This document shows, piece by piece, positions 36,692 through 45,467 of a DNA stretch of 47,460 nt (within the stretch, counting starts at the first letter, position 1; every line of letters starts with the position of its first letter). A program made the translations under genes and the position numbers. Origin of the DNA: Macromonas bipunctata. Its GTDB lineage: Bacteria > Pseudomonadota > Gammaproteobacteria > Burkholderiales > Burkholderiaceae_C. Under the pieces are notes generated by a model. It was not told where the DNA came from. It did no database searches and saw only the letters and a list, made by a program, of their open reading frames with translations. Where the stretch lies: positions 1-47,460 of the forward strand of contig NZ_NWBQ01000026.1 in NCBI RefSeq assembly GCF_002837135.1, in the 5' to 3' direction.

Positions 36692-37813
36692 TCAAGAGAT
36701 GGTTGTCTTGAGGAAGGCCTTGAGCTGTTTCACGTCCTGGCACGCCACCAGCAGGTGCTTGAGTTCCTGGATACCTTGGCGCGCCAGCGCCAGCTCGTAT
36801 TGCAGCCAGGGGCGGATTTTCTTGGGCGTCCAGCGGCCCGTGGTGTGGGGGCCAAACTGCATCTCGAAGTCCATTTCGCGGAAGGCCACCTCGTCCTTGA
36901 GCTCCTTGAGCTGTTCTTTCAGGATCTGGGTGTAGTGGCGCAGGCGCTCGGGGGCCAGATTGGCCAGGTGTGCGGCGTCGATATGTTCCAGCTCCAGTTG
37001 CAGCTCCAGCAGTTGCAGCAGGTTCTTGTTGGCGTAGGCGTCGTTGACGCGCTGCATGAGCGCGGTCTTGCGTTCGCGCTCGGCAGGGTCGGGCTCGCGG
37101 TCGGGGTGCAGCGCGCTGGCCAGCTTGCGGTACACCTCGCGGATGGACAGGCTGATCTGCTGCTCTTCTTGGGCTTTGGCTGCCTCTTTGGCCAGGGTCT
37201 TGGCGGACTTCTTGCGCGGCTTGGGCTGCTGGTGGGCAGCGCCAGCGGTGTCGGCATCGGGCTGGGCTGCACCTTCGGCGGCCAGCTTGTCGGCCATGGC
37301 ACGGGCCATGACCTGCTGCAATTCCTGAAAGGTCGAATCAATGTGGATGCTGTCGTCCAGCGGCACGCCAAACTCGGCCTCGAACATGGCCTTGAAGCTC
37401 TCGAAGCCCTGACGGTCGGAGGCGTCCAGCTCGCCCGGTTCCATGTCGGCGTGGAACTCGAAAATCGCTTTCAGCTCCGCATCGTCGCCAGCTTGCAGCA
37501 TTTCGCCTTCGGCCAGCTGGGCAATCAGCTCGGACAGGTCTTCGCGGTCGCGCCGCGTCAGGCCCTTTTGCGGGTGCATGCCGTGCAGCAGGTGGATGAA
37601 GCGCACGCGCAGCTCACTGCACTGCTGGGCCAGCGGCTTGAGCTCGGTGGCGTACTTCTGGCGGAAGGAAACGGTGGCGTCCTCCCACTCCTGCAGCAGC
37701 TTGCGCTGGGTCTCGATCTTGTTGAGCAGCTGGTTGAAGCTTTTTTGCTCCTTGCTCAAGGGCGCCCCGCTGGGGGCAATGGCCAGGGACTGCATGGCGC
37801 GGGAGGTGGACAT
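36692..37813 (-). CDS. J-domain-like coiled-coil protein of unknown role
   Basis: This 373-residue protein is mostly helical and charged. A long N-terminal helical part (about 1-190) is followed by a basic low-complexity linker (KPRKKSAKTLAKEAAKAQEE), then a J-domain-like segment with SIREVYRKLASALHPDRE (HPD motif near residue 236) and RVNDAYANKNLLQLLELQLE. J domains with HPD stimulate Hsp70 ATPase, so a DnaK co-chaperone role is plausible. No zinc or G/F region of true DnaJ is present. The start ATG 37813 is preferred; ATG 37798 is possible. It is divergent from earP across 94 bases. Similar proteins are known to me only as J domain-containing proteins in this bacterial family. Confidence 0.75.
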   Translation of the reverse strand: MSTSRAMQSLAIAPSGAPLSKEQKSFNQLLNKIETQRKLLQEWEDATVSFRQKYATELKPLAQQCSELRVRFIHLLHGMHPQKGLTRRDREDLSELIAQLAEGEMLQAGDDAELKAIFEFHADMEPGELDASDRQGFESFKAMFEAEFGVPLDDSIHIDSTFQELQQVMARAMADKLAAEGAAQPDADTAGAAHQQPKPRKKSAKTLAKEAAKAQEEQQISLSIREVYRKLASALHPDREPDPAERERKTALMQRVNDAYANKNLLQLLELQLELEHIDAAHLANLAPERLRHYTQILKEQLKELKDEVAFREMDFEMQFGPHTTGRWTPKKIRPWLQYELALARQGIQELKHLLVACQDVKQLKAFLKTTIS

Positions 37814-37907
37814 AAACGGTAACGGCAAGACAACAGCCAAAAGTGGCAATTGATTTTATGCCGCTGCGGCACAATGCCAGCCCACGCCACCACCGCACGC
37901 CCCACCC

Positions 37908-39035
37908 ATGCCCGCCTTGCCCGCTACCTCCAGCCCCGCCGCCCACGCCACCCCGCCCGCGCGGGTGTGGGACGTGTTCTGCCACGTCATCGACAACTGG
38001 GGCGACCTGGGTGTGTGCTGGCGGCTGGCGGCACAGCTGGCGCAGCGCGGGCAACAGGTGCGGCTGTGGGTGGACGACCCCGCCCCGCTGGACTGGATGG
38101 CCCCCGGCGCGCGCGCAGGCGGTGTGGCGGGCGTGAGCGTCCACCTCTGGCCGCGCACCGACGCCCACGCCCCGCCGCCCGACATGCCACCGGGTGATGT
38201 GCTGGTGGAAGCCTTTGGCTGCGAGATCGCCCCGGCATGGGTGGCGCGCTTGCACCCCGACACCCATGCCAGCGGACGCCAGCGCGTGTGGCTGAATCTG
38301 GAGTACCTGAGCGCCGAAAGCTACGTGGCGCGCTGCCACGGCCTGGCCTCGCCGGTGATGAACGGGCCGCTGCGTGGGCGCAGCAAATGGTTCTTCTACC
38401 CCGGCTTCACGCCCGACACCGGTGGCCTGTTGCGTGAACCCGACTTGCTGGCGCGGCAGGCGGCGTTCGACCGGGGTGCGTGGCGTGCAGGGCATGGCAT
38501 AGCGGCAGGGGCGCTGGCGGTGTCGTTGTTCTGCTACGAACCCGCCGCGCTGGCGCAGGCGCTGCAACTGCCCGCGCTGGCGCACGCGCACTGGCTGGTG
38601 GCGCCGGGCCGGGCACAGGCGGCCATGCAGCAAGCCTGCACCCGCTTGGCGCAAGTGGCCACCGTGCAGCAGCACGCCCTGGCCCACGTGCCGCAACCGG
38701 CGTTCGATGAACTGCTGTGGGCCTGTGATGTCAACTTCGTGCGCGGCGAGGACTCGCTGGTGCGCGCGCTGTGGGCGGGCCAGCCCTTCGTCTGGCACAT
38801 CTACCCGCAGGACGACAACGCGCACCACGCCAAGCTCGACGCCTTTCTGGACTGGCTGCAAGCCCCGCCCAGCCTGCGCGCGTTTCACCACGTCTGGAAC
38901 GGTGTGCGGCCCGGCCCGCTGCCCGACATCGACCTGCCAAGCTGGACAGCATGCGCGCAAACGGCACGCCAGCGGCTGCTGGTGCAGGACGATCTGGTGA
39001 CGCAACTGTTGCGGCTCGTCACCCAAAAAAGGTAA
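37908..39035 (+). CDS. earP: EF-P arginine rhamnosyltransferase EarP
   Basis: EarP attaches rhamnose from dTDP-L-rhamnose to Arg32 of elongation factor P, which lets EF-P rescue ribosomes at polyproline stretches. The 375-residue GT-B-like protein shows the family blocks VIDNWGDLGVCWRLA (catalytic Asp region, residues 28-41), WLNLEYLSAESYV, FFYPGFTPDTGGL, and RGEDSLVRALWAGQPFVWHIYPQ with the nucleotide-sugar-binding Glu/Asp, then KLDAFLDWL. It has a slightly longer N-terminus than usual. The next gene is efp, whose reading frame keeps Arg32, the usual partner arrangement. Confidence 0.95.
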   Translation: MPALPATSSPAAHATPPARVWDVFCHVIDNWGDLGVCWRLAAQLAQRGQQVRLWVDDPAPLDWMAPGARAGGVAGVSVHLWPRTDAHAPPPDMPPGDVLVEAFGCEIAPAWVARLHPDTHASGRQRVWLNLEYLSAESYVARCHGLASPVMNGPLRGRSKWFFYPGFTPDTGGLLREPDLLARQAAFDRGAWRAGHGIAAGALAVSLFCYEPAALAQALQLPALAHAHWLVAPGRAQAAMQQACTRLAQVATVQQHALAHVPQPAFDELLWACDVNFVRGEDSLVRALWAGQPFVWHIYPQDDNAHHAKLDAFLDWLQAPPSLRAFHHVWNGVRPGPLPDIDLPSWTACAQTARQRLLVQDDLVTQLLRLVTQKR

Positions 39036-39038
39036 AAT
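39009..39038 (+). promoter_or_regulatory. Likely efp promoter
   Basis: TTGCGG (39009-39014) and TAAAAT (39033-39038) are separated by 18 bases, a good sigma-70 pair overlapping the end of earP. Transcription would start near 39045, about 75 bases before the efp ATG. Confidence 0.45.
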
Positions 39039-39120
39039 TCGAGGTTTTTCACACCCTACCCCTTGCCGCCGCGTGCCCCCTGCTGGCGCGCTGCCACAGC
39101 GGTACTTTTACCCAAACACC

Positions 39121-39674
39121 ATGAAAATCGCTCAAGAAATCCGCGCCGGCAACGTCATCATGCACGGCAAAGACCGATGGTCGTCCTCAAGACCGAATAC
39201 GCCCGTGGCGGCCGTGGCGCGGCCACCGTGCGCATGAAGCTCAAGAGCCTGATCGGCAATTTCGGCACCGAAGTCGTGTTCAAGGCCGACGACAAGATCG
39301 ACAACGTGATTCTGGAAAAGAAAGAGTGCACCTACTCCTACTTCGCCGACCCGATGTACGTCTGCATGGACACCGACTACAACCAGTACGAAGTCGAGGC
39401 CGAGAACATGGGCGACTCGCTCAACTACCTCGAAGACGGCATGACCGTGGAAGTGGTGTTCTACGACGGCAAGGCCATCTCGGTCGAACTGCCCACCACC
39501 GTGGTGCGTGAAATCACCTGGACCGAACCCGCCGTCAAGGGCGACACGTCCGGCAAGGTGCTCAAGCCCGCCAAGATCGCCACCGGCTTTGAAGTGCCGG
39601 TGCCGCTGTTCGTGGACCAGGGCGACAAGATCGAGATCGACACCCGCACCGGCGAATACCGCAAGCGCGTCTAA
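39121..39674 (+). pseudogene. efp: Elongation factor P, frame broken by an apparent one-base deletion near codon 19
   Basis: EF-P helps ribosomes through polyproline. From ATG 39121 the frame reads [18 protein letters not shown], the normal EF-P start, then leaves frame. From 39177 the neighbouring frame continues [21 protein letters not shown] to the end at 39674, with the usual domains and a terminal [11 protein letters not shown]. Adding one C in the GACCG stretch (39172-39176) would restore Pro19 and a 184-residue protein with Arg32 at the tip of the first domain, the EarP target. Everything else is intact, so a sequencing or assembly error is as likely as a real mutation. If real, translation from ATG 39177 would lack the first 19 residues. 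A strong terminator follows. Confidence 0.9.
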
Positions 39675-39696
39675 GCCGCATGGCCACACGGTTACA

Positions 39697-39724
39697 AAAA
39701 GCTCCCGACTGGGAGCTTTTTTTT
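39697..39724 (+). terminator. Rho-independent terminator after efp
   Basis: AAAAGCTCCC (39697-39706) pairs with GGGAGCTTTT (39711-39720) around a GACT loop and is followed by TTTT (eight T in all), a textbook intrinsic terminator. Confidence 0.92.
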
Positions 39725-39764
39725 CGCCAAAATGCTGTCATGTGCCACCGTTAAGCTGCGCCCC

Positions 39765-40748
39765 ATGAACCACAACCCCAGCGACAACCACACCCACGAC
39801 CTGCAAGCGCGCCGCCTGGCCGACGCGGTGGTGGAGATGCACCTGATGGCCGACGAGGCCGGCCAGCGCCCGCGCCTGCAGCCCGACGCCTACCGGCTCG
39901 CCTTTGCCGACAACGAGTTCCTGCTGCGGCGCGAGTCGCGCGGCATCCGCATGCAACTCGAACTGCTCAAGCCCGACCTGGAGCACCAGGCGCACGGCAT
40001 CGAGAACACCATCGTGGTGTTTGGCAGCGCGCGCTTCCGCGAGGCCAGCCAGGCCGAACAACTGCTGGCCCAGGCCCAGGCGCAGGACGAACCGGTGGCC
40101 ATCCGGCAGGCACAGCGCCTGGTGCGCAACGCGCACTACTACGACAAGGCGCGCCGCTTTGCGCAACTGGTGGCCGAGTACAGCCTGACCTGTCCCAAGA
40201 AGGACCAGCTCTACATTGCCACCGGCGGCGGCCCCGGCGTGATGGAAGCCGCCAACCGGGGCGCGCACGACAAGGGCGTGCTCAACGTGGGGCTCAACAT
40301 TCTGCTGCCACACGAGCAAAGCCCCAACCCCTACATCAGTCCGGAACTCAACTTCAAATTCCATTACTTTGCAGTGCGTAAGATGCACTTCATGATGCGG
40401 GCCAAGGCGCTGGTGGCGTTTCCGGGCGGCTTTGGCACGCTCGACGAGCTGTTCGAGGTACTGACGCTGGTGCAGTGCAAGAAGGCCAAGCCGGTGCCGA
40501 TCTTCCTGTTCGGCAGCGACTACTGGAAGCGGCTCATCAACTTTGACGTGCTGGTGGAAGAAGGCGCCATCTCCGCCGAGGATCTGGCGTTGTTCCGCTA
40601 CGTGGACGAGCCGGAAGCGGCCTGGGAGGGCATCAAACGGTTCTACGACCTGCCCGACACCTGCCCGTGCGAAGAGGAAAAAGCCAACGCCGGTCACGAA
40701 ACTGGAGGCACTGCGATGCCACCGCCCGGCACCCACATGGCACTCTGA
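39765..40748 (+). CDS. LOG-family (lysine decarboxylase-like) protein
   Basis: The 327-residue protein carries the two LOG signatures: GGGPGVMEAANRGA near residues 152-165 and PGGFGTLDELFEVLT near 220-234. An N-terminal helical extension of about 80 residues precedes VVFGSARF. LOG enzymes release cytokinin-type or other bases from nucleotide 5'-monophosphates; bacterial long forms are often annotated as TIGR00730 proteins of unknown substrate, some acting as nucleotide 5'-monophosphate nucleosidases. ATG 39765 was chosen over ATG 39732 because 39732 lies immediately behind the efp terminator tract. It is convergent with the efflux operon. Confidence 0.88.
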   Translation: MNHNPSDNHTHDLQARRLADAVVEMHLMADEAGQRPRLQPDAYRLAFADNEFLLRRESRGIRMQLELLKPDLEHQAHGIENTIVVFGSARFREASQAEQLLAQAQAQDEPVAIRQAQRLVRNAHYYDKARRFAQLVAEYSLTCPKKDQLYIATGGGPGVMEAANRGAHDKGVLNVGLNILLPHEQSPNPYISPELNFKFHYFAVRKMHFMMRAKALVAFPGGFGTLDELFEVLTLVQCKKAKPVPIFLFGSDYWKRLINFDVLVEEGAISAEDLALFRYVDEPEAAWEGIKRFYDLPDTCPCEEEKANAGHETGGTAMPPPGTHMAL

Positions 40749-40771
40749 TTTGGCCTCACGGCCTCAAGCAA

Positions 40772-40803
40772 CTGCCCGGCTGCCTTCGGGGACATCCGGG
40801 CAG
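40772..40803. terminator. Hairpin between convergent LOG and outer-membrane efflux genes
   Basis: CTGCCCGG (40772-40779) pairs with CCGGGCAG (40796-40803); the loop is 16 bases and can form its own small stem. There is no T run on either side, so it may act only as a pause or a Rho-assisted boundary for the two convergent genes. Confidence 0.35.
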
Positions 40804-40809
40804 CACACG

Positions 40810-42291
40810 TCAGCGCCAGCCGCCGCCCAGGGCCTTGAACAGCGCGACCCGGTTCTGCGCCAGCGCCAGCCGGGTTTGCAGCAGCGTCTGCTGGGCCGCA
40901 AACACGCTGCGCTGGGCGTCCAGCAGCTCCAGCTGGCTGGCCACACCTTGTTTCAGGCGCAGCTCCGACAGGCGCAGGCGTTGCGCCTCGGCCTGGGCCA
41001 GCTGCTGCTGGGCCTGCAACTGGTCGGCCAGCGTGGCCTGGCCCGCCAGCGCATCGTTGACCTCGCGGAACGCGGTCTGGATCGCTTTTTCGTACTGCGC
41101 CAGCGCCACCTGCTGCCCCGCTTGCGCCGATGCGAGACCGGCCTGGTTGCGCCCGGCATCAAAGATGGGCAGCAGCGCCTGCGGCGCCAGCGTCCAGCCC
41201 CAGGTGCCGCTCTTGAACAGACCCGACAGCTCGCTGCTGGCCGATCCCATGCTGGCGGTGAGCGAGATGCGCGGGAAAAACGCCGCCCGGGCCGCGCCAA
41301 TCTGGGCGTTGGCGGCCACCAGCTGCTGCTCGGCAGCGCGCACATCGGGGCGTTGCAGCAGCACTTGCGACGGCAAACCCACCGGCACCTCGGCCAGCGC
41401 GCGCACGGCCTGCGCTTCGGTGGTGGCCACCGCTTCGGGCCGGGCCGCAGGTTGCAGGGCCTGGTCCAGCGGTTGCCCCACCAGCAGCGCCAGCGCGTTG
41501 ACGTCCAGCTGGCGCAGGCGTTGCTGCTGGGCCAGCGTGGCACGCGCCGTGGCGGCCAGCGATTCGGCGGCGCGCAAGTCCAGCGCCGACGCCGCGCCGT
41601 GCTCGTGGCGCAGCCGGATCAGGCGCAAACCTTCCTCGCGGCTGGCCAGGGTCTGGCGCGTGAGTTCCAGCTGGGCCTCGTTGGCCTGCAAACTCAGCCA
41701 CGTGCTGGCCACCGAGCCCACCAGACTGGTCTGCAGCGCCTTGCGCGTTTCCTCGCTGGCCAGAAACTGCGCCAGCGCCGCTTCCTTCAGGCTGGCGATA
41801 CGGCCAAACAAGTCCGCCTCCCAGCCGCTGACCAGCAAGCCAGCGGTGTAGGTGGACTTGATCGGTTCGTCCTCGCCAGCCGTCTGGCGGCTGCCGGTGA
41901 CGCCCGCGTTGACGGTGGGCCAGCGGTCGGCCTGGCGGATCTGGTACTGCGCGCGCGCCTGCTCAATCTGCAGCGCGGCCACGCGCAGATCGCGGTTGTT
42001 GACCAGTGCTTGCTCGATCAACGCTTTGAGGGTGAGTTCGCGCACAAAATCCTGCCACGCCAGCGGCTCGGTGGCGGCGGTGCCGTCGGCCGCCGGGGTG
42101 GCACTGGCTTGCACGGGCCAGGCGCTGGGCAGGGCCACCTCGGGGCGCTGGTAGGTGGGCAGCTGCGAGCAAGCGGCCAACCACGCCGAGGCGGCCAGCG
42201 CCGCACCCGTGCGCCAGCGGGGCCGGGCCCGCAGCGGGCCGGAGTCGGCGGCCACGTCAGCACCAACCGGGGAGAGTGAAATGGGGGTCAT
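40810..42291 (-). CDS. Outer-membrane efflux lipoprotein (OprM/NodT family)
   Basis: This 493-residue protein is the outer-membrane channel of the efflux system. After a basic N-terminus comes a hydrophobic segment ending in the lipobox LAAC (near residue 41), marking a lipoprotein. The mature protein has the two repeated helical halves of the TolC/OprM fold, seen in LIEQALVNNRDLRVAALQIEQARAQY and later ALAQYEKAIQTAFREVNDALA, with LLQRPDVRAAEQQLVAANAQIG and FFPRISLTASMG as family landmarks. It is the last gene of the operon, 12 bases after the RND pump gene. Confidence 0.93.
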   Translation of the reverse strand: MTPISLSPVGADVAADSGPLRARPRWRTGAALAASAWLAACSQLPTYQRPEVALPSAWPVQASATPAADGTAATEPLAWQDFVRELTLKALIEQALVNNRDLRVAALQIEQARAQYQIRQADRWPTVNAGVTGSRQTAGEDEPIKSTYTAGLLVSGWEADLFGRIASLKEAALAQFLASEETRKALQTSLVGSVASTWLSLQANEAQLELTRQTLASREEGLRLIRLRHEHGAASALDLRAAESLAATARATLAQQQRLRQLDVNALALLVGQPLDQALQPAARPEAVATTEAQAVRALAEVPVGLPSQVLLQRPDVRAAEQQLVAANAQIGAARAAFFPRISLTASMGSASSELSGLFKSGTWGWTLAPQALLPIFDAGRNQAGLASAQAGQQVALAQYEKAIQTAFREVNDALAGQATLADQLQAQQQLAQAEAQRLRLSELRLKQGVASQLELLDAQRSVFAAQQTLLQTRLALAQNRVALFKALGGGWR

Positions 42292-42303
42292 GTTGGCAGT
42301 TCC

Positions 42304-45300
42304 TCAGGCTTTGTCGTGCGGGTGCAAACCCAGGTGTTCGGCTTGCTGGTGGTGGACGGGCAGCTGGCGTGCGCTATCCTTGAACAAGGTGCGCACCACC
42401 ACAAAAAACACTGGCACCAACACCACCGCCAGCACCGTGCCAGTGATCATGCCACCAATCACCCCCGTGCCAATGGCACGCTGACTGGCCGAACCTGCGC
42501 CAGAAGCCAGCGCCAGCGGCAACACCCCCAGCGTAAACGCCAGTGAGGTCATGATGATGGGGCGGAAACGCAAGTGCGCCGCCTCCAGCGCCGCTGCCAC
42601 AATGCTCTTGCCCTCGGCCTGCAAGTCCTTGGCAAACTCGATGATCAAAATGGCGTTCTTGGCCGACAAACCGATGATGGTGATGAGCCCGACCTGGAAG
42701 TACACGTCGTTGGCGTAGTTGCGCAACCACGTGCCCAGCAGCACCCCCAGCACCCCCAGCGGCACCACCAAAATCACGGCAAACGGAATCGTCCAGCTCT
42801 CGTACAGCGCGGCCAAGCACAGGAACACCGCCAGAATGGCAAAAGCGTACACGATCATGGCCTGCGAACCGGCGAGTTTTTCTTCACGCGACTGGCCCGT
42901 CCACTCGTAACCTATGCCTTGCGGCAACTGGGCCACGATCTTCTCGATCTCGGCCATGGCCGCGCCGGTGCTGTAACCCGGCGCCGCACCACCGCTGATG
43001 CGCATCGACGAATAACCGTTGTAACGCACCGTCTGCATGGCACCGCTGATCCAGCGCGTGGTGGCAAACGCACCCAGTTGCACGGTCTGGCCCTTGCTGT
43101 TGAGCACATGCAGCTTGAGCACATCCTCGGGCTGCATGCGCGCCGGGGCATCGGCCTGCACCACCACGCGCTGCAAGCGGCCCGCGTTGGGGAAGTCGTT
43201 GATGTAGCTCGAACCCAGCGCGGTGGAGATCACACTGTTGATGGCGTCAAACCCCACGCCCAGGGCTTGGGCCTTGTCGCGGTCGATGTCGATTTGCAAC
43301 TGCGGTGCGTCTTCCAGCCCGTCCGGGCGCACTTGGGCCAACACGGGGTTCTTGGACGCCATGCCCAACAGCTGGTTGCGTGCGGCCAGCAACGTCTCGC
43401 GGCCCAGCCCGGCGCGGTCTTGCAGGCGCAGGCTGAAGCCCGACGACGAGCCCAGCTCCGGAATCGGCGGCGGGCTGAGCGGGAAGATGAACGCATCGCG
43501 CACGCCCATCAGCGCGCCAAACGCCCGCCCGGCCACGGCTTCCGCCGACTGGCCGGGGCCGGTGCGTTCGCTCCAGTCCTTCAGCGTCACAAAAGCCAGA
43601 CCGGCATTTTGCCCCTGGCCACTGAAGCTGAAGCCCAACACGCCCACCATGCTCTGCACCTCGGGCTGCTGGAGCATGAAGCCTTCCACCTGCTCCATCA
43701 CGGCGCGGGTGCGCTCTTGCGTGGCGCCGGGCGGCAGCTGCACGTTCACCAGCAGGTTGCCCTGGTCCTCGTTGGGCAGGAAGGACGTAGGCAAGCGCAT
43801 ATACACCACACCCGCCACGCCGATGATGGCCACGTACACCAGCAGCGAACGGCCCGCGCGCGGCAACAGCTTGGCCAACCAGCCCTCGTAGCCCTTGGCG
43901 CTGCGGGCAAAGCTGCGGTTGAACCAGCCAAAGAAGCCGGACTTCTCGTGGTGGTGCCCGGCCTGCACCGGCTGCAGCAGCGTGGCGCACAACGCGGGCG
44001 TGAGCGACAGGGCAAAGAAGGCCGAGAACGCGATCGACACCCCCATCACCGCCGCAAACTGGCGGTAGATGTTGCCCACCGAACCGCTGAAGAACGCCAG
44101 CGGTACAAACACCGAGATCAGCACCACGGTGATGCCCACAATCGCACCCGAGATCTGCCCCATCGCCTTGCGCGTGGCCTCGCGCGGCGAGAGTCCTTCC
44201 TCGCTCATGATGCGCTCGACGTTTTCGACCACCACAATCGCGTCGTCCACCACAATGCCGATCACCAGCACCATGCCAAACATGGTCAGCACGTTGATGG
44301 AAAAGCCCAGCGCCAGCAGCGCGGCAAAGGTGCCCAGCAGCGCCACCGGCACCACAATGGTCGGAATCAGGGTGTAGCGCCAGTTCTGCAGGAACACGAA
44401 CATCACCAGGAACACCAGCGCCACCGCCTCCACCAGCGTCTTGACGACCTGCTCGATGGAAATCTTGACAAAGCGCGAGCTGTCGTACGGAATCGTCCAC
44501 TTCACGCCCTCGGGGAAGTAGCGTTCCAGCTCCTGCATCTTGGCGCGCACCGCGTCGGCAGCGGCCAGCGCGTTGCCACTGGGGGCCAGCTGCACGCCCA
44601 TGCCGGCAGCGGGCTTGCCGTTAAGGCGCGCGCTGGTGGCGTAGAGCTGCCCGCCCAGCTCGATGCGGGCCACGTCCTTCAGGCGCACGGTGGAGCCGTC
44701 AGGGTTGGCGCGCAGCACAATGCGGCCAAACTGTTCCACGCTGGCCAGTTGGCCATCCACCACCACGGTGGCGGCAATGCTCTGCCCAGCCACGTTGGGC
44801 AGGCTGCCAATCTCACCCGCCGACACCTGCGCGTTTTGCGCGCGGATGGCGGCGTTCACGTCCGCCGCGCTCAGGTTGTAGCCCAGCAGCTTGGCCGGGT
44901 CGATCCAGACCCGCATGGCGCGCTCGCTGCCAAACAATTGCACTTGGCCGATACCGGCCACACGTTGCAGTTCAGGCACCACGTTGCGCGAGGCGTAGTC
45001 GCCCAGCGCCACAGGGTCCCAGGCCGGGTTGTCGGACGACAGCATGGCAAACAGCAAAAAGTTGCTGCGCGACTTGTCCACCCGCACGCCCTGCTGCGTC
45101 ACCGCCGAGGGCAGGCGCGGCGCGGCGCGCGAGAGGCGGTTTTGCACGTCCACCTGCGCCAACTCCGGGTTGGTGCCAGTCTCGAAAGTCAACGTGAGCG
45201 TGCCCGTGCCGTTGGCTTGCGCCACCGACTCCATGTAGATCAGCCCCGGCGAGCCGTTCATCTCGCGCTCGATGACGGACAGCACACTGTCTTCCAGCGT

Positions 45301-45465
45301 CTGCGCCGCCGCGCCAGGGTAGGTGGCCGATACCACAATCGCGGGCGGGGCCACGGTGGGGTATTGCGCAATGGGCAACTGGGTGATAGACAGCGCGCCC
45401 AGCACCATCACGAACAGCGCCACCACCCACGCAAAAATGGGGCGCTCAATAAAGAACTTGGCCAT
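42304..45465 (-). CDS. RND multidrug efflux pump, inner-membrane subunit (AcrB/MexB type)
   Basis: The 1053-residue protein is a full HAE1-type RND pump. It starts AKFFIERPIFAWVVALFVM (first helix) and has twelve expected membrane helices, with two large periplasmic loops after helices 1 and 7. The proton-relay Asp pair D407/D408 is present in VIGIVVDDAIVVVENVER, and the GFSINVLTMFGMVL helix is typical. It would export drugs, dyes, bile salts or solvents across both membranes with the adaptor and channel encoded beside it. It starts 2 bases after the adaptor gene. The closest functional type (AcrB, MexB or TtgB) cannot be decided. Confidence 0.96.
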   Translation of the reverse strand: MAKFFIERPIFAWVVALFVMVLGALSITQLPIAQYPTVAPPAIVVSATYPGAAAQTLEDSVLSVIEREMNGSPGLIYMESVAQANGTGTLTLTFETGTNPELAQVDVQNRLSRAAPRLPSAVTQQGVRVDKSRSNFLLFAMLSSDNPAWDPVALGDYASRNVVPELQRVAGIGQVQLFGSERAMRVWIDPAKLLGYNLSAADVNAAIRAQNAQVSAGEIGSLPNVAGQSIAATVVVDGQLASVEQFGRIVLRANPDGSTVRLKDVARIELGGQLYATSARLNGKPAAGMGVQLAPSGNALAAADAVRAKMQELERYFPEGVKWTIPYDSSRFVKISIEQVVKTLVEAVALVFLVMFVFLQNWRYTLIPTIVVPVALLGTFAALLALGFSINVLTMFGMVLVIGIVVDDAIVVVENVERIMSEEGLSPREATRKAMGQISGAIVGITVVLISVFVPLAFFSGSVGNIYRQFAAVMGVSIAFSAFFALSLTPALCATLLQPVQAGHHHEKSGFFGWFNRSFARSAKGYEGWLAKLLPRAGRSLLVYVAIIGVAGVVYMRLPTSFLPNEDQGNLLVNVQLPPGATQERTRAVMEQVEGFMLQQPEVQSMVGVLGFSFSGQGQNAGLAFVTLKDWSERTGPGQSAEAVAGRAFGALMGVRDAFIFPLSPPPIPELGSSSGFSLRLQDRAGLGRETLLAARNQLLGMASKNPVLAQVRPDGLEDAPQLQIDIDRDKAQALGVGFDAINSVISTALGSSYINDFPNAGRLQRVVVQADAPARMQPEDVLKLHVLNSKGQTVQLGAFATTRWISGAMQTVRYNGYSSMRISGGAAPGYSTGAAMAEIEKIVAQLPQGIGYEWTGQSREEKLAGSQAMIVYAFAILAVFLCLAALYESWTIPFAVILVVPLGVLGVLLGTWLRNYANDVYFQVGLITIIGLSAKNAILIIEFAKDLQAEGKSIVAAALEAAHLRFRPIIMTSLAFTLGVLPLALASGAGSASQRAIGTGVIGGMITGTVLAVVLVPVFFVVVRTLFKDSARQLPVHHQQAEHLGLHPHDKA

Positions 45466-45467
45466 GC

